From Halomonas campaniensis (lineage in GTDB: Bacteria > Pseudomonadota > Gammaproteobacteria > Pseudomonadales > Halomonadaceae), in the NCBI RefSeq assembly GCF_002211105.1, contig NZ_JPUA01000037.1, positions 1 through 64,000 on the forward strand: 64,000 nucleotides of DNA. Direction: 5' to 3'. A program made the translations under genes and the position numbers. The notes beneath the pieces are model-generated. The model had not been told where the DNA came from and made no database searches. It saw only the letters and a list, made by a program, of their open reading frames with translations. Below, piece after piece: positions 1 through 8,677 of this stretch (its first letter is position 1; every line of letters begins with the position of its first letter).

Positions 1-346
1 GGTGGTGATCTCCGGCGGCCGCGGGATGGGCAACGGCGAAAACTTCAAGCTGCTCGACGGCATTGCCGACAAGCTGGGGGCTGCCATCGGTGCTTCCCGT
101 GCCGCGGTAGACGCAGGCTTTGTGCCCAACGATATGCAGGTCGGCCAGACCGGCAAGATCGTCGCGCCGGATCTGTATATCGCCGTGGGCATTTCCGGTG
201 CCATCCAGCATCTGGCGGGCATGAAAGACTCCAAAGTGATCGTCGCGATCAATAAAGACGACGAAGCACCGATTTTCCAGGTGGCGGATTACGGCCTGGT
301 GGGCGATCTGTTTGAGATCCTGCCGGAGCTTGAGAGCAAGGTGTAA
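1..346 (+). CDS. etfA: Electron transfer flavoprotein alpha subunit, C-terminal part (5' end outside window)
   Basis: Only the last 114 or so residues are present, and the reading frame runs off the left edge. They form the FAD-binding domain of EtfA, recognisable from SGGRGM near the start, [33 protein letters not shown] and the closing [14 protein letters not shown] carries electrons from acyl-CoA dehydrogenases to ETF-ubiquinone oxidoreductase. This fits the two acyl-CoA dehydrogenase genes 1-3 kb away, although those are on the other strand. Family members are usually about 310 aa, so roughly two thirds lies upstream, probably next to etfB (not visible). A hairpin terminator follows at once. 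Confidence 0.95.
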   Translation, partial: VVISGGRGMGNGENFKLLDGIADKLGAAIGASRAAVDAGFVPNDMQVGQTGKIVAPDLYIAVGISGAIQHLAGMKDSKVIVAINKDDEAPIFQVADYGLVGDLFEILPELESKV

Positions 347-369
347 GCGCATCTAAAAGCAGTTCACGG

Positions 370-391
370 AAGGCCCCAATCGGGGCCTTTT
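370..391 (+). terminator. Rho-independent terminator after etfA
   Basis: An AAGGCCCC / GGGGCCTT inverted repeat with a 4-nt loop (AATC region), followed by a short T run, 24 bases after the etfA stop codon. Confidence 0.8.
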
Positions 392-427
392 GCAGATTAC
401 CTCACAATAACAACCAGCGAGTTGCCC

Positions 428-1387
428 ATGCTAACGCGCCTAACCGCTTCATTAACCCTGCCGGTGATCGGTTCACCCATGTTTATCGTCTCCGGGCCTG
501 AGCTGGTGATTGCCCAGTGCCAAGCGGGCATTCTGGGTGCTTTCCCCGCGCTCAACGCCCGACCTGCTGACGTATTACGTGAGTGGTTACAGCAGATCAC
601 TCAAACCCTGGCCGACTATGATGCGCAGCACCCCGAACAACCCTCAGCACCCTTTGCGGTCAACCAAATCGTGCACCCCACCAATGATCGCCTAGAACAC
701 GATGTCGCGCTATGCGCCGAGTTCAAGGTGCCGCTGGTGATTACCAGTCTGCACGCGCCTAATCAAGTGGTGGAAAAGGTGCACGCCTATGGCGGGCTGG
801 TGTTTCATGATGTGACCACGTTGCGACATGCCAAGAAAGCGATTGAGGCGGGGGTCGACGGGCTGATACTAGTCTGCCACGGTGCGGGCGGGCATGCCGG
901 GCGGTTAAATCCCTTTGCGTTTGTGGCGGAGGTGCGTCGCTTTTACGACGGCCCGTTAGTGCTGGCGGGGGCGATTAGCAAAGGCGAACAGATCGTTGCC
1001 GCCCAGGCGCTGGGAGTAGAGTTGGTGTATATGGGCACGCGTTTCATTGCCACCCAAGAGGCAAACGCCCAAGCGGACTATAAACAGATGGTGCTCGACG
1101 CAGCGGCAGGCGACATTGTCTATACCAACCTGTTTACCGGCGTGCACGGTAACTATCTACGGCAAAGTATCGAACAGGCAGGATTAGATCCTGATGCGCT
1201 ACCTGAAGGCGATAAAACCGCTATGCGCTATGGTTCAGGGGGGAGCAGTAAGGCAAAAGCGTGGCGGGATATCTGGGGTGCGGGGCAGGGCGTCGGTGGC
1301 ATAAGATCTATGCACAGCGTGGCCGAAGAAGTGGCCACGCTGAGTGCAGATTATCAAAAAGCGCTGGATCAATTTCGGCGACTTTAA
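428..1387 (+). CDS. NAD(P)H-dependent flavin oxidoreductase / nitronate monooxygenase family
   Basis: A 319-residue TIM-barrel flavoprotein of the 2-nitropropane dioxygenase / nitronate monooxygenase family. Visible signatures are the N-terminal LPVIGSPMFIVSGPEL, the phosphate-binding CHGAGGHAG, LAGAISKGEQI and MGTRFIATQEA, and a C-terminal GSGGSSKAKAWRDIWGAGQG typical of this group. The FMN enzyme oxidises nitronates or acts as an enoyl reductase-like flavin oxidoreductase; the true substrate cannot be read from sequence. I start at ATG 428; an in-frame TTG lies two codons upstream (422) and neither has a strong ribosome site. It converges on the acyl-CoA dehydrogenase operon with only 16 bp between the stops, and relatives are often found beside beta-oxidation genes. 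Confidence 0.85.
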   Translation: MLTRLTASLTLPVIGSPMFIVSGPELVIAQCQAGILGAFPALNARPADVLREWLQQITQTLADYDAQHPEQPSAPFAVNQIVHPTNDRLEHDVALCAEFKVPLVITSLHAPNQVVEKVHAYGGLVFHDVTTLRHAKKAIEAGVDGLILVCHGAGGHAGRLNPFAFVAEVRRFYDGPLVLAGAISKGEQIVAAQALGVELVYMGTRFIATQEANAQADYKQMVLDAAAGDIVYTNLFTGVHGNYLRQSIEQAGLDPDALPEGDKTAMRYGSGGSSKAKAWRDIWGAGQGVGGIRSMHSVAEEVATLSADYQKALDQFRRL

Positions 1388-1403
1388 CGAAATGCCGCCG
1401 CTC

Positions 1404-2522
1404 TCAGGCAACAGTTAACAGCTCGCTGACCGTTTCGAGATGATAGTCGCTGTCTCCCAGGTAGTGATCGAACATTACCAGATGCTTAGCGTAGTTCGCG
1501 ACATAGCACTCTTCGGTCATACCCATCGCCCCATGCAGCTGGATCGCCTGTTCGGCAATAAAGCGAGCCGACTCGCCACAGTAGGCTTTGGCCGCGGCAA
1601 TTTTGTAATCCCGTTCGCTGGCAGGGAGTGCGAGGCTAGTGGCGGCTAAAATTGCCATGGAGCGGGACTGCTCCAGGTGCAGGTGCATATCTACCATACG
1701 GTGCTGAAGCGCCTGAAAGGTGGAAAGCGGTACGCCAAACTGCTTGCGCTCTTTTAAATAAGCGAGCGTTTGGTCGCAGGCCTCCTCCATTGCACCGATG
1801 GCTTGGGCGCAGAGCGCTGCCCGGCCAACGGCCAGCACCTCTGCTAGTACATAGCTAACATCTTCACTCAGGCAGTTGGTTAACGGCAGCGTGACGCTCT
1901 CCAGGGTCAGATCACCGGCGGGCTGATCGTCGATAGTGCGGTAGAGGTGGGTAGCTGTGCCCGGGGCATCAGCGGGCACAATAAACAACCCTAGCTTGCC
2001 GTTAGCTAATCGGGCGCTGACCAGCGTACCCGCAGCGGCTTCAAGGTTCAGTACCACGTCTTTTCTGCCGGTTAGCTGCCATTGGTCGTCTTGCTGGGTA
2101 GCCTGGGTAGCTACCGTAAAGGCGTCGTAACGGGCGCCAATCTCCTGCCAGGCAAGCGCCAACTGATGCTCACCTTCAAGTAGTGGGGCTAGCCATCGGG
2201 TTTGCTGTTCGCTGTTGGCGGTAACGGCCAGCAGTTGGCCGGGCAGCACTAGGCCAGCCAGATAGGGCTCGGGCACTAAGCCGCGGCCCAAAGCCTGCAT
2301 AATAATCATCAGGTCGGTGCCATCGCCCCCTAGCCCGCCCACGTCTTCGCTGAAGGGCATATGCAGCAAACCCAGCTCGGCAAAGGTGCGCCATAGTGCA
2401 GAAGCGCGGTTTGGAGCAGCGGCCAGCATAGCGCGGCGCTGCTCGGCGGAAACCTGGTCGGCCACCAAACGGGTGAGCGTCTCTTCGAGCATGCGCTGCT
2501 CGTCGGTTAAAGCAAAATCCAT
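1404..2522 (-). CDS. Acyl-CoA dehydrogenase, PimD-like small subunit
   Basis: A 372-residue acyl-CoA dehydrogenase with the N-terminal helical domain (FALTDEQRMLEETLTRLVAD), a middle beta domain around residues 120-210 and a C-terminal FAD-binding four-helix domain (RKQFGVPLSTFQALQHRMVDM, then LHGAMGMTEE). It looks like the small subunit of two-subunit pimeloyl-CoA-type dehydrogenases (PimD). This is based on remembered family resemblance, not a search. It would oxidise an acyl-CoA to the 2-enoyl-CoA and pass electrons to ETF. It is the last gene of a minus-strand operon, 7 bp after the PimC-like gene, and the pair probably forms one heteromeric enzyme. Confidence 0.85.
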   Translation of the reverse strand: MDFALTDEQRMLEETLTRLVADQVSAEQRRAMLAAAPNRASALWRTFAELGLLHMPFSEDVGGLGGDGTDLMIIMQALGRGLVPEPYLAGLVLPGQLLAVTANSEQQTRWLAPLLEGEHQLALAWQEIGARYDAFTVATQATQQDDQWQLTGRKDVVLNLEAAAGTLVSARLANGKLGLFIVPADAPGTATHLYRTIDDQPAGDLTLESVTLPLTNCLSEDVSYVLAEVLAVGRAALCAQAIGAMEEACDQTLAYLKERKQFGVPLSTFQALQHRMVDMHLHLEQSRSMAILAATSLALPASERDYKIAAAKAYCGESARFIAEQAIQLHGAMGMTEECYVANYAKHLVMFDHYLGDSDYHLETVSELLTVA

Positions 2523-2529
2523 GGTGACC

Positions 2530-3723
2530 TCACATATTTAGAATGGTTTTGGCGACGATACTTTTTTGTATTTCATTGGCGCCGCCATAAATCGACAGCT
2601 TGCGACGGTTGAAGTACTGGGCGCTGGCTGCCGCACTTTGGGCACGCTCATCATCCAGGCTGTCGTCGCCATGCAGGAAGTCGGGAAAGAACGGCAGCGC
2701 AGCAGGGCCCAGGGCGCGTCGGGTAAGCTCGCTTAGCTCCTGGCGAAGCTCCGAGCCACGTACTTTCAGTAGCGAGCTCTCTGCGCCGGGTACACCGCCA
2801 TCTCGGGCAGCGGCAATCACGCGCAGGTTGGTCACTTCCAGCGCCATTAGTTCGAGTTCCGCTTTCACCACCCGCTGACGGAAGCTGGGTAGCTCCAGCA
2901 GCGGTTTACCGCGATGTTGAATCCGGCTCGCCAGGGACTTCAAGTGGCGCAGCGCCTGCTTGGCGTGACCAAGTCCGGCAATCCCGGTACGCTCATGGGT
3001 GAGCAGAAACTTAGCGCATGTCCAGCCCTGGCCCTCTTCACCGACCCGGTTCTCTACGGGTACGCGCACGTTATCTAAAAAGATTTCGTTAACTTCGTGG
3101 GCACCATCAAGGGTAATAATTGGCCGTACGGTGATACCCGGTGTCTGCATATCAATCAACAGAAAGCTGATGCCCGCCTGCTTCTTGGCGGCTGGGTCGG
3201 TGCGTACCAGGCAGAACAGCATGTTGGCGTGCTGGCCCAGGGTGGTCCAGGTTTTCTGACCATTGACGATATAGTGGTCGCCATCGCGAACGGCGCGGGT
3301 ATTTAGACCTGCTAAATCAGACCCAGCGCCGGGCTCTGAGTAGCCTTGGCACCACCAATCCTGATTGCTCAAAATGCGCGGCAGGTAGTGCTGTTGCTGC
3401 TCGACACTGCCGAATTTCATGATGACGGGGGCCACCATATTAACGCCGAAGGGAACGACCGTAGGCGCATGGGCTGCGGCACACTCTTCGTCGAAAATAT
3501 GCCGCTGTACCGGCCCCCAGCCTGGGCCGCCAAACTCTTTTGGCCAGTTAGAGGCTAGCCAGCCCTGTTCGCTGAGGATGCTCTGCCAGCGCAGGTGATC
3601 ATCTGCACGCAGGTGGCGTCCTTGGCGTACGCGTTCGCTAATATCGCTGGGCAGTGCATCGGCTAGAAAGCGGCGTACCTGTTCGCGAAATGCCTGCTCT
3701 TCGGGGCTAAAGGTGAGGTTCAT
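2530..3723 (-). CDS. Acyl-CoA dehydrogenase, PimC-like large subunit
   Basis: A 397-residue acyl-CoA dehydrogenase. The segment WPKEFGGPGWGPVQRHIFDE, the FAD-contacting WWCQGYSEPGAGSDLAGL and NGQKTWTTLGQHA, HERTGIAGLG and the C-terminal YGGANEIQKSI all match the pimeloyl-CoA dehydrogenase large-subunit type (PimC). The C-terminal position that is Glu in medium-chain dehydrogenases (YEGT) is Gly here, as is usual for this group. The start ATG lies 3 bp after the stop of the hydratase gene, so translation is probably coupled. With the downstream PimD-like protein it should catalyse the first beta-oxidation step on a medium-length or dicarboxylic acyl-CoA; the actual substrate is inference. Confidence 0.87.
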   Translation of the reverse strand: MNLTFSPEEQAFREQVRRFLADALPSDISERVRQGRHLRADDHLRWQSILSEQGWLASNWPKEFGGPGWGPVQRHIFDEECAAAHAPTVVPFGVNMVAPVIMKFGSVEQQQHYLPRILSNQDWWCQGYSEPGAGSDLAGLNTRAVRDGDHYIVNGQKTWTTLGQHANMLFCLVRTDPAAKKQAGISFLLIDMQTPGITVRPIITLDGAHEVNEIFLDNVRVPVENRVGEEGQGWTCAKFLLTHERTGIAGLGHAKQALRHLKSLASRIQHRGKPLLELPSFRQRVVKAELELMALEVTNLRVIAAARDGGVPGAESSLLKVRGSELRQELSELTRRALGPAALPFFPDFLHGDDSLDDERAQSAAASAQYFNRRKLSIYGGANEIQKSIVAKTILNM

Positions 3724-3726
3724 GGG

Positions 3727-5157
3727 CTATACATCCTTAGCTGCAGTTGAGAGCGTGGCCTGGCGGTGTGGCCCTCCTAGGTGACGTGGATAGCCAAACG
3801 CTTCCACTGCGAGCAAATCGAGGTCACTTTCCCGGTAGCAGAAGCCCTGTTTCGCCATATTGACACTCAGCTGTTCAAGCGCTGACTGCCTTTCACTGGT
3901 CGGGGCTTGCTGAGTGGCAGCATGCATCGCACGAAGCATGCTTTTTTGCTGGCTGACCACGATGTTTAGACGCAGCGCTTTAAGCGTCAGTGCGGCTCGC
4001 TGCTGAATAAGTGGTTCTGCGCTTACGTTGATTAGCTCAGCGATATGGCCGTTTTCAGCAATGATCAGGCTTAGCGCACTATCTTTGGAACTGGCGCTGT
4101 CGCTGCCGGCGCCAATCTCTTCCAGTGCGATAACCGGGCGCGCCTTGCCCGAATCTCTGGGGGCATTGGGCGCTAGTAGGCAAAGTTCGGTGGCCTCGTC
4201 GGGTGCGCTGGTTAAGCTAATACCCGCCTTTTGCGCGGCTTTTTGAAGGCGTACAAAGAGCGGATGCTCACCAATCAGTGCAACGTGTTTAAAAGCACTG
4301 GCTTTCTCAACATCGGGCACCAGGTGCGGGCTGCGTGCGGCAAAAAAGAGATGAATAAGCCCGGCGCGCTGGGGGGAGTCCATACAGGCTAGAAACAGCT
4401 CTCGCTCGCGGCGCAATCCGGCCTCAAGTGACTCGGCATCCACGCAGGCCTGAATCGCTTCGACAATGCGAAACGGTGAAAACAACTCGGGAGATTGCTG
4501 GTTAAGATGTTCCAACGTTTTAGTGATGGCCTGGGAATCCGCCGCCGGGGCAGGAAGTTGGCCGGTGATACGGGGCGTTTGGGCGTCTGCCAGCACTTCC
4601 TGGGCGGCGGCTAAACCCGCTTCAAGAGGCGTTTTGGCGTCGCTAATGGCGTCGATGATGCCCGCCTCAAGCGCTTCTTCAGCCTCCACAAAGCGACCGC
4701 TGGTAATCATCTCTAACGCCCGCTCAACGCCAACTAAGCGTGGCAAACGTTGTGTGCCACCGGCGCCAGGCAGTAGGCCAAGCTTTACCTCTGGTAGCCC
4801 TACGCGGGTTCCTGCCAGCGCGATTCGGTAGTGGCAACCGAGTGCTACTTCCAAACCGCCGCCCAGGGCCGTGCCGTGCAGGGCGGCGATCAGCGGTTTT
4901 GGGCAGGCTTCCAGGTGGGTAATCACATCGGGCAGGAGGGGAGCTTGGGGCGGCTTGCCAAACTCACGTATATCCGCCCCGGCAATAAACGTGCGGCCAT
5001 CGGCCAGCACGACCAGCGCTTTCGCATCTGTGTCGGCAATACCCTCTTTGAGCGCGTTGACTAAGCCGCTGCGCACGCCCTGACCCAGGGCATTAACCGG
5101 CGGGTTAGCAATTTGGATAACGCCTATATCACCGTGGCGCTGGTAGTGAACGGACAT
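3727..5157 (-). CDS. Enoyl-CoA hydratase with degenerate 3-hydroxyacyl-CoA dehydrogenase-like C-terminus (PimF/FadB-like)
   Basis: A 476-residue protein against about 700 for FadB/PimF multifunctional enzymes. Residues 1-190 are an intact crotonase domain, with the oxyanion region IAGADIREFG and both catalytic glutamates in GGGLEVALGC and GLPEVKLGLLPGAGGTQRL. The region after about residue 290 should be the NAD-binding 3-hydroxyacyl-CoA dehydrogenase. Instead it has VALIGEHPLFVRL with no GxGxxG loop, lacks the NxxGxHFFNP-type catalytic histidine segment and is much shorter. Only the tail (ESDLDLLAVEAFGYPRHLGGP) still resembles the last dehydrogenase domain. It should hydrate enoyl-CoA but not oxidise the hydroxyacyl product. 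It sits between the TRAP transporter and the dehydrogenase pair in one operon. Confidence 0.85.
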   Translation of the reverse strand: MSVHYQRHGDIGVIQIANPPVNALGQGVRSGLVNALKEGIADTDAKALVVLADGRTFIAGADIREFGKPPQAPLLPDVITHLEACPKPLIAALHGTALGGGLEVALGCHYRIALAGTRVGLPEVKLGLLPGAGGTQRLPRLVGVERALEMITSGRFVEAEEALEAGIIDAISDAKTPLEAGLAAAQEVLADAQTPRITGQLPAPAADSQAITKTLEHLNQQSPELFSPFRIVEAIQACVDAESLEAGLRRERELFLACMDSPQRAGLIHLFFAARSPHLVPDVEKASAFKHVALIGEHPLFVRLQKAAQKAGISLTSAPDEATELCLLAPNAPRDSGKARPVIALEEIGAGSDSASSKDSALSLIIAENGHIAELINVSAEPLIQQRAALTLKALRLNIVVSQQKSMLRAMHAATQQAPTSERQSALEQLSVNMAKQGFCYRESDLDLLAVEAFGYPRHLGGPHRQATLSTAAKDV

Positions 5158-5217
5158 AGTTAGGCTCTCGTATTTCGCATGATAATGAATTAAAAAATAA
5201 CCCTGGCGCTCTATCTG

Positions 5218-7236
5218 TTACGCAGCAGAGGCGCTTTGCGTACGCCGATGGTGGCGCTGGCTTAAGCGCGCCATCAACACGCCGGGCACTAGTGCAGCAA
5301 GCGCAAGGCCGATCAGTTCCCACTGGCTAAGGGGGATCATTCCACCGCCAGGCAGTGCCAGTAATAGTCCCGCGACCAGTACCAGGGCGCGAATAATGAT
5401 CTCCTGCAGCGCGCCATAGCCCAGTCGCCCAACGCCCATCAAGTAGCCTTGCATGGCGGAGGCAAACAGAATGATGCCGAGCACGGCCTGGATAAACACG
5501 GCCACGATCACCAGCGGTGCGCCCTGCATAATCAACGCCGGATTAAGCACAAAGAGGAAGGGGATAAAGTAGATCACGCTACCCAGGCGCATGGCCTGCA
5601 GACCCGTTTCCATGGGCCGGGCACCGGCCACGGTGGCGGCGGCAAAGGCACCGAGTGCGACCGGCGGAGTAATGAAACTCAGCATGCCCCAGTAAAGGAT
5701 GAACATATGCACCGCCATGGGATCCAGCCCTCCGCCTTGAATCAGCGCGGGAGCTAGCGCAACGGCGAGGAAAATATAGGCGGCAGTCACGGTCATGCCA
5801 ATGCCGAGCACGAAACTGGTCACGGCGCCCATAATCAGCAGGAGCGGCACGCTGCCGCCGGCAATATTGATAAAGTCGTTAGCGATGGTGCCAGAAAGAC
5901 CGGTCATCGAAAGCGCACCGACCAGCATGCCCACGCCGGCCAAAATAGCGATGAGCTCGGCAAATAGCTTGGCGGCAGACGACAGCGTATCGGCCACGTC
6001 TTTCCAGCCCCAGCGGTTATGCTTGGAAAGCTGGTTGAGCACTAACAGCAGCGCGGTGGCGTAAAACGGCGCTACGGCTTCGCGCTGCATAATCAGCAGC
6101 ATCCAGACTAATAACGCGAAGACAAAAATAAAGTACCACCCCTCTTTGAGGGTTTGCCAAAGCGAAGGCAGCTCAACGGCGGGTAGGCCTTTAATATCGT
6201 GGCGGGCAGCGTAGGCATCAATCTGAATAAACAGACCCAGGAAATACAGAATCGAAGGAATGGCGGCGGCCAGCGCCACAGCGGAGTAGGGGATGTCCAG
6301 AAACATCGCCATGACAAAAGCAGTAGCACCCATAACAGGGGGCATCAATACACCGCCGGTTGAGGCGCAGGCTTCTACACCACCGGCAAAGGAGCGGCTC
6401 ATGCCGATACGACGCATGGCGGGAATCGACAGCACGCCGGTGGTGAGTACGTTACTGATCACGCTGCCGCTCATGGAGCCCATCAGGCCGCTGGAAAAAA
6501 TCGACACCTTAGCGGGACCGCCCCGTACATGGCCCAGCAGCGCAAAGGCCAGATTAATAAAAAACTTACCGCCGCCGCTTTTCTGCAGCACGACACCAAA
6601 CACCAAAAAGCCAATCACCAGGCCCGCGAATGCCTGCAGCGGCACCCCCATGATGCTTTCGGTGCTCATGGTGTGGTACATGGCGGTTTGTTCAAGGGTG
6701 GAAGGAAACGCCTGGATAGGGCCGGGGACGATATCGGCCACCAGCGGATAGAGCGAGAATACCCCGGCAATAATCGCAATGGGTAAACCACCCGCCCGGC
6801 GTGCTGCTTCGATAATCAGCAGCCAGTAGGCATAGCTGGCATAAATAGCGATTTGAGGCGCAGAAAAAGCCCAGCCGCGCTCCAAAATGGGCACAGCGTT
6901 GTAAACAAAATAGCCGCCAACGATAAGTGTGATGGCGCTCAGCGTGTAGTCATACCAGGGAATGGGCTGCTCTTGTTGGCGACTGCGCATGGGCCAAAGC
7001 AAAAACACCAGCGGTAGCAGCAGCGCCACAACGGCGTAGTAGAACTGCGTCTCCAGACCCGTAACGAACGTCAGTAAGCCAAGGTTAAACAGATAATCCA
7101 GGGTCATCGCCATCAAAATGACGGTAACCGTGGCGGGTATCCAGCGCAGCGCAGGGGGAAGCTGACGAATTTGGCTGATCTTTTCTTTAACCTGCTGATG
7201 ATTGGCAGGTGAGGTATCTGAGGTCATGGGAGGCAT
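5218..7236 (-). CDS. TRAP transporter fused permease (DctQ-DctM, TAXI type)
   Basis: A 672-residue inner-membrane protein with many hydrophobic helices. It has the layout of fused 4TM/12TM TRAP permeases: a short cytoplasmic N-terminus, a DctQ-like section of about 170 residues, then the large DctM domain with FAGLVIGFLVFGVVLQKSGG, GSMSGSVISNVLTTG and LYWGMLSFITPPVALGAFAA. It imports a carboxylate driven by an ion gradient, delivered by the TAXI binding protein encoded 42 bp upstream. A second in-frame ATG at 7227 is an alternative start. Its operon partners are beta-oxidation enzymes, so the cargo is probably an organic acid that is activated to a CoA ester. No ligase gene is visible nearby. 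Confidence 0.92.
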   Translation of the reverse strand: MPPMTSDTSPANHQQVKEKISQIRQLPPALRWIPATVTVILMAMTLDYLFNLGLLTFVTGLETQFYYAVVALLLPLVFLLWPMRSRQQEQPIPWYDYTLSAITLIVGGYFVYNAVPILERGWAFSAPQIAIYASYAYWLLIIEAARRAGGLPIAIIAGVFSLYPLVADIVPGPIQAFPSTLEQTAMYHTMSTESIMGVPLQAFAGLVIGFLVFGVVLQKSGGGKFFINLAFALLGHVRGGPAKVSIFSSGLMGSMSGSVISNVLTTGVLSIPAMRRIGMSRSFAGGVEACASTGGVLMPPVMGATAFVMAMFLDIPYSAVALAAAIPSILYFLGLFIQIDAYAARHDIKGLPAVELPSLWQTLKEGWYFIFVFALLVWMLLIMQREAVAPFYATALLLVLNQLSKHNRWGWKDVADTLSSAAKLFAELIAILAGVGMLVGALSMTGLSGTIANDFINIAGGSVPLLLIMGAVTSFVLGIGMTVTAAYIFLAVALAPALIQGGGLDPMAVHMFILYWGMLSFITPPVALGAFAAATVAGARPMETGLQAMRLGSVIYFIPFLFVLNPALIMQGAPLVIVAVFIQAVLGIILFASAMQGYLMGVGRLGYGALQEIIIRALVLVAGLLLALPGGGMIPLSQWELIGLALAALVPGVLMARLSQRHHRRTQSASAA

Positions 7237-7278
7237 CCGTCAATCAGCAGGGGGCGGCAAGTACCGCCCCGTGGTGTA

Positions 7279-8439
7279 TCACTCAAAGATCGGCTCGAAA
7301 CCGGCATCGCTAAGCGCGGCGGCACGGGCTTCCATCCAGTCGGCAGTAAAGGTCTCATCATTACTGGGGGCGTCTTGCATAAAGTCTTCCCAGGCGGTTA
7401 ACAGCACGTTCTGGCGTTCAACGAGCTTGTCCTGATGAGCCTGCATTTCATCAGTCCATACGTCGATCTCTTTGTAGTACTCCACGACCGCATCGTGGAA
7501 CGGCACTACCCACTGAAGGTCTTGCTGTTCCAAGGCGTAGCCAAGCGCCCCAGGGGCGTTATCTTTATAGTCGTCAAAATTTTCCTGCATGGCTTTGATC
7601 AGGCCATAAGCCACGTTGTCGTCCAGGTCTTGGTTGGCCACAACAATAGGATAAGGGTAGCTAGCGCTGGGCACCGGGTTTTCGGCGCTGATGCCGCCTG
7701 CCCCGGAAGTGACTTCGTGAGGGCGGAAGTAGGGCGCCACCGCAGCCATACGCTCCCAGCCGGCTTCGTCGTTGGGGTCAAGCACCGGCCAGCTAATGCC
7801 GCGGGGGCTACTGGCCAACTGCTGGGCGGGCGGGGTCACCGTTGTGGTGAAGGAGGCATCCACATCGCCAGCGATAATGCCGTCGAACGAGCGGCCGTAG
7901 CCGGGGTAATCAACTCGCTCTACGTCATCCCAGGTTAAACCGCCGAAGGCGAGGTACGCCTCTGTGCCTTTATTGAGCGCATCGTCGCCGCGGATATAGG
8001 CGATGCGTTTGCCCGCCAAGTCAGCGGGCGTTTCAACGTCCAAGTCGCCCGCGACTGCCAGGGAGAGGCCAAAAGAGGCGGTGGAAGTGGTAATCACGCG
8101 TAGTGGCTGAGGGCCCCAGTCACGGTCGGCAAACATCATTACACCTTCCGCGCCGTAGTAGCTGGCGATCCCGCAGGCGCAAAGGTCAACGCGGCCCTGC
8201 TTGAGTGGCGTCATGCGTGATACATCGTTATCACCTGGCAGAATACGTACAGACGAATTGTATTTGTTCTGCAGCATATTGCCGATGGCGACGGCTTGGG
8301 CATAACCACTTGAGTTGGTGCCATAGGCTGTCCAGGCCATGGTGCCGGGCAGTTCAATTTCGTTGGCATGGCTGACTGCTGCGCCGAGTAGCGATAAAGG
8401 TAAGGCGGCAATAAGTAGGCGTTGAGCGAAGGGGCGCAT
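7279..8439 (-). CDS. TRAP transporter TAXI-family solute-binding protein
   Basis: A 386-residue secreted protein with a signal peptide (LLIAALPLSLLGAAVSHA, cleavage near residue 25). The TAXI-type periplasmic binding fold shows in GYAQAVAIGNMLQ, ILPGDNDVSRMTPLKQGRVD, DLAGKRIAYIRG and DGIIAGDVDASFTT. It captures the substrate for the fused permease gene directly downstream. The mature protein is rich in Asp and Glu, as expected for a salt-adapted periplasm. An AAAGGAG site precedes the ATG. A sigma70-like promoter at 8553-8582 makes it the first gene of the TRAP / acyl-CoA operon that runs to 1404. Confidence 0.92.
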   Translation of the reverse strand: MRPFAQRLLIAALPLSLLGAAVSHANEIELPGTMAWTAYGTNSSGYAQAVAIGNMLQNKYNSSVRILPGDNDVSRMTPLKQGRVDLCACGIASYYGAEGVMMFADRDWGPQPLRVITTSTASFGLSLAVAGDLDVETPADLAGKRIAYIRGDDALNKGTEAYLAFGGLTWDDVERVDYPGYGRSFDGIIAGDVDASFTTTVTPPAQQLASSPRGISWPVLDPNDEAGWERMAAVAPYFRPHEVTSGAGGISAENPVPSASYPYPIVVANQDLDDNVAYGLIKAMQENFDDYKDNAPGALGYALEQQDLQWVVPFHDAVVEYYKEIDVWTDEMQAHQDKLVERQNVLLTAWEDFMQDAPSNDETFTADWMEARAAALSDAGFEPIFE

Positions 8440-8552
8440 TGGGATGCTCCTTTATTGTGGTTGTAGTGACGTTGATGGTGACGTTTAGTTGCTGGTTATT
8501 TGATTGAGGGTGTTTTGCTATGCGGTATTGTATTTTGCTAAATGGTCGAGTG

Positions 8553-8582
8553 ATAGTAGAGAAGCCGCTGGGTGGCTGTCAA
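8553..8582 (-). promoter_or_regulatory. Sigma70-like promoter of the TRAP / acyl-CoA operon
   Basis: On the minus strand there is a perfect TTGACA (8577-8582), an 18-bp spacer and TACTAT (8553-8558). It lies about 115 bp upstream of the TAXI gene start and points toward it. No regulator gene is adjacent. Confidence 0.65.
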
Positions 8583-8623
8583 TGCTGTTGTTAGCAGCGG
8601 TGCCCGTTGGTTAACAACAGGCA

Positions 8624-8652
8624 TAAAAAAACCAGACAAAAGCCTGGTTTTT
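8624..8652 (-). terminator. Rho-independent terminator after the SulP gene
   Basis: Read on the minus strand, AACCAG and CTGGTT pair across a short GCTTTTGT-like loop and are followed by a run of seven T. It starts 26 bases past the SulP stop codon and separates that gene from the promoter of the next operon. Confidence 0.75.
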
Positions 8653-8677
8653 CAGAGCGGTAGCGAGAGCAATACAG

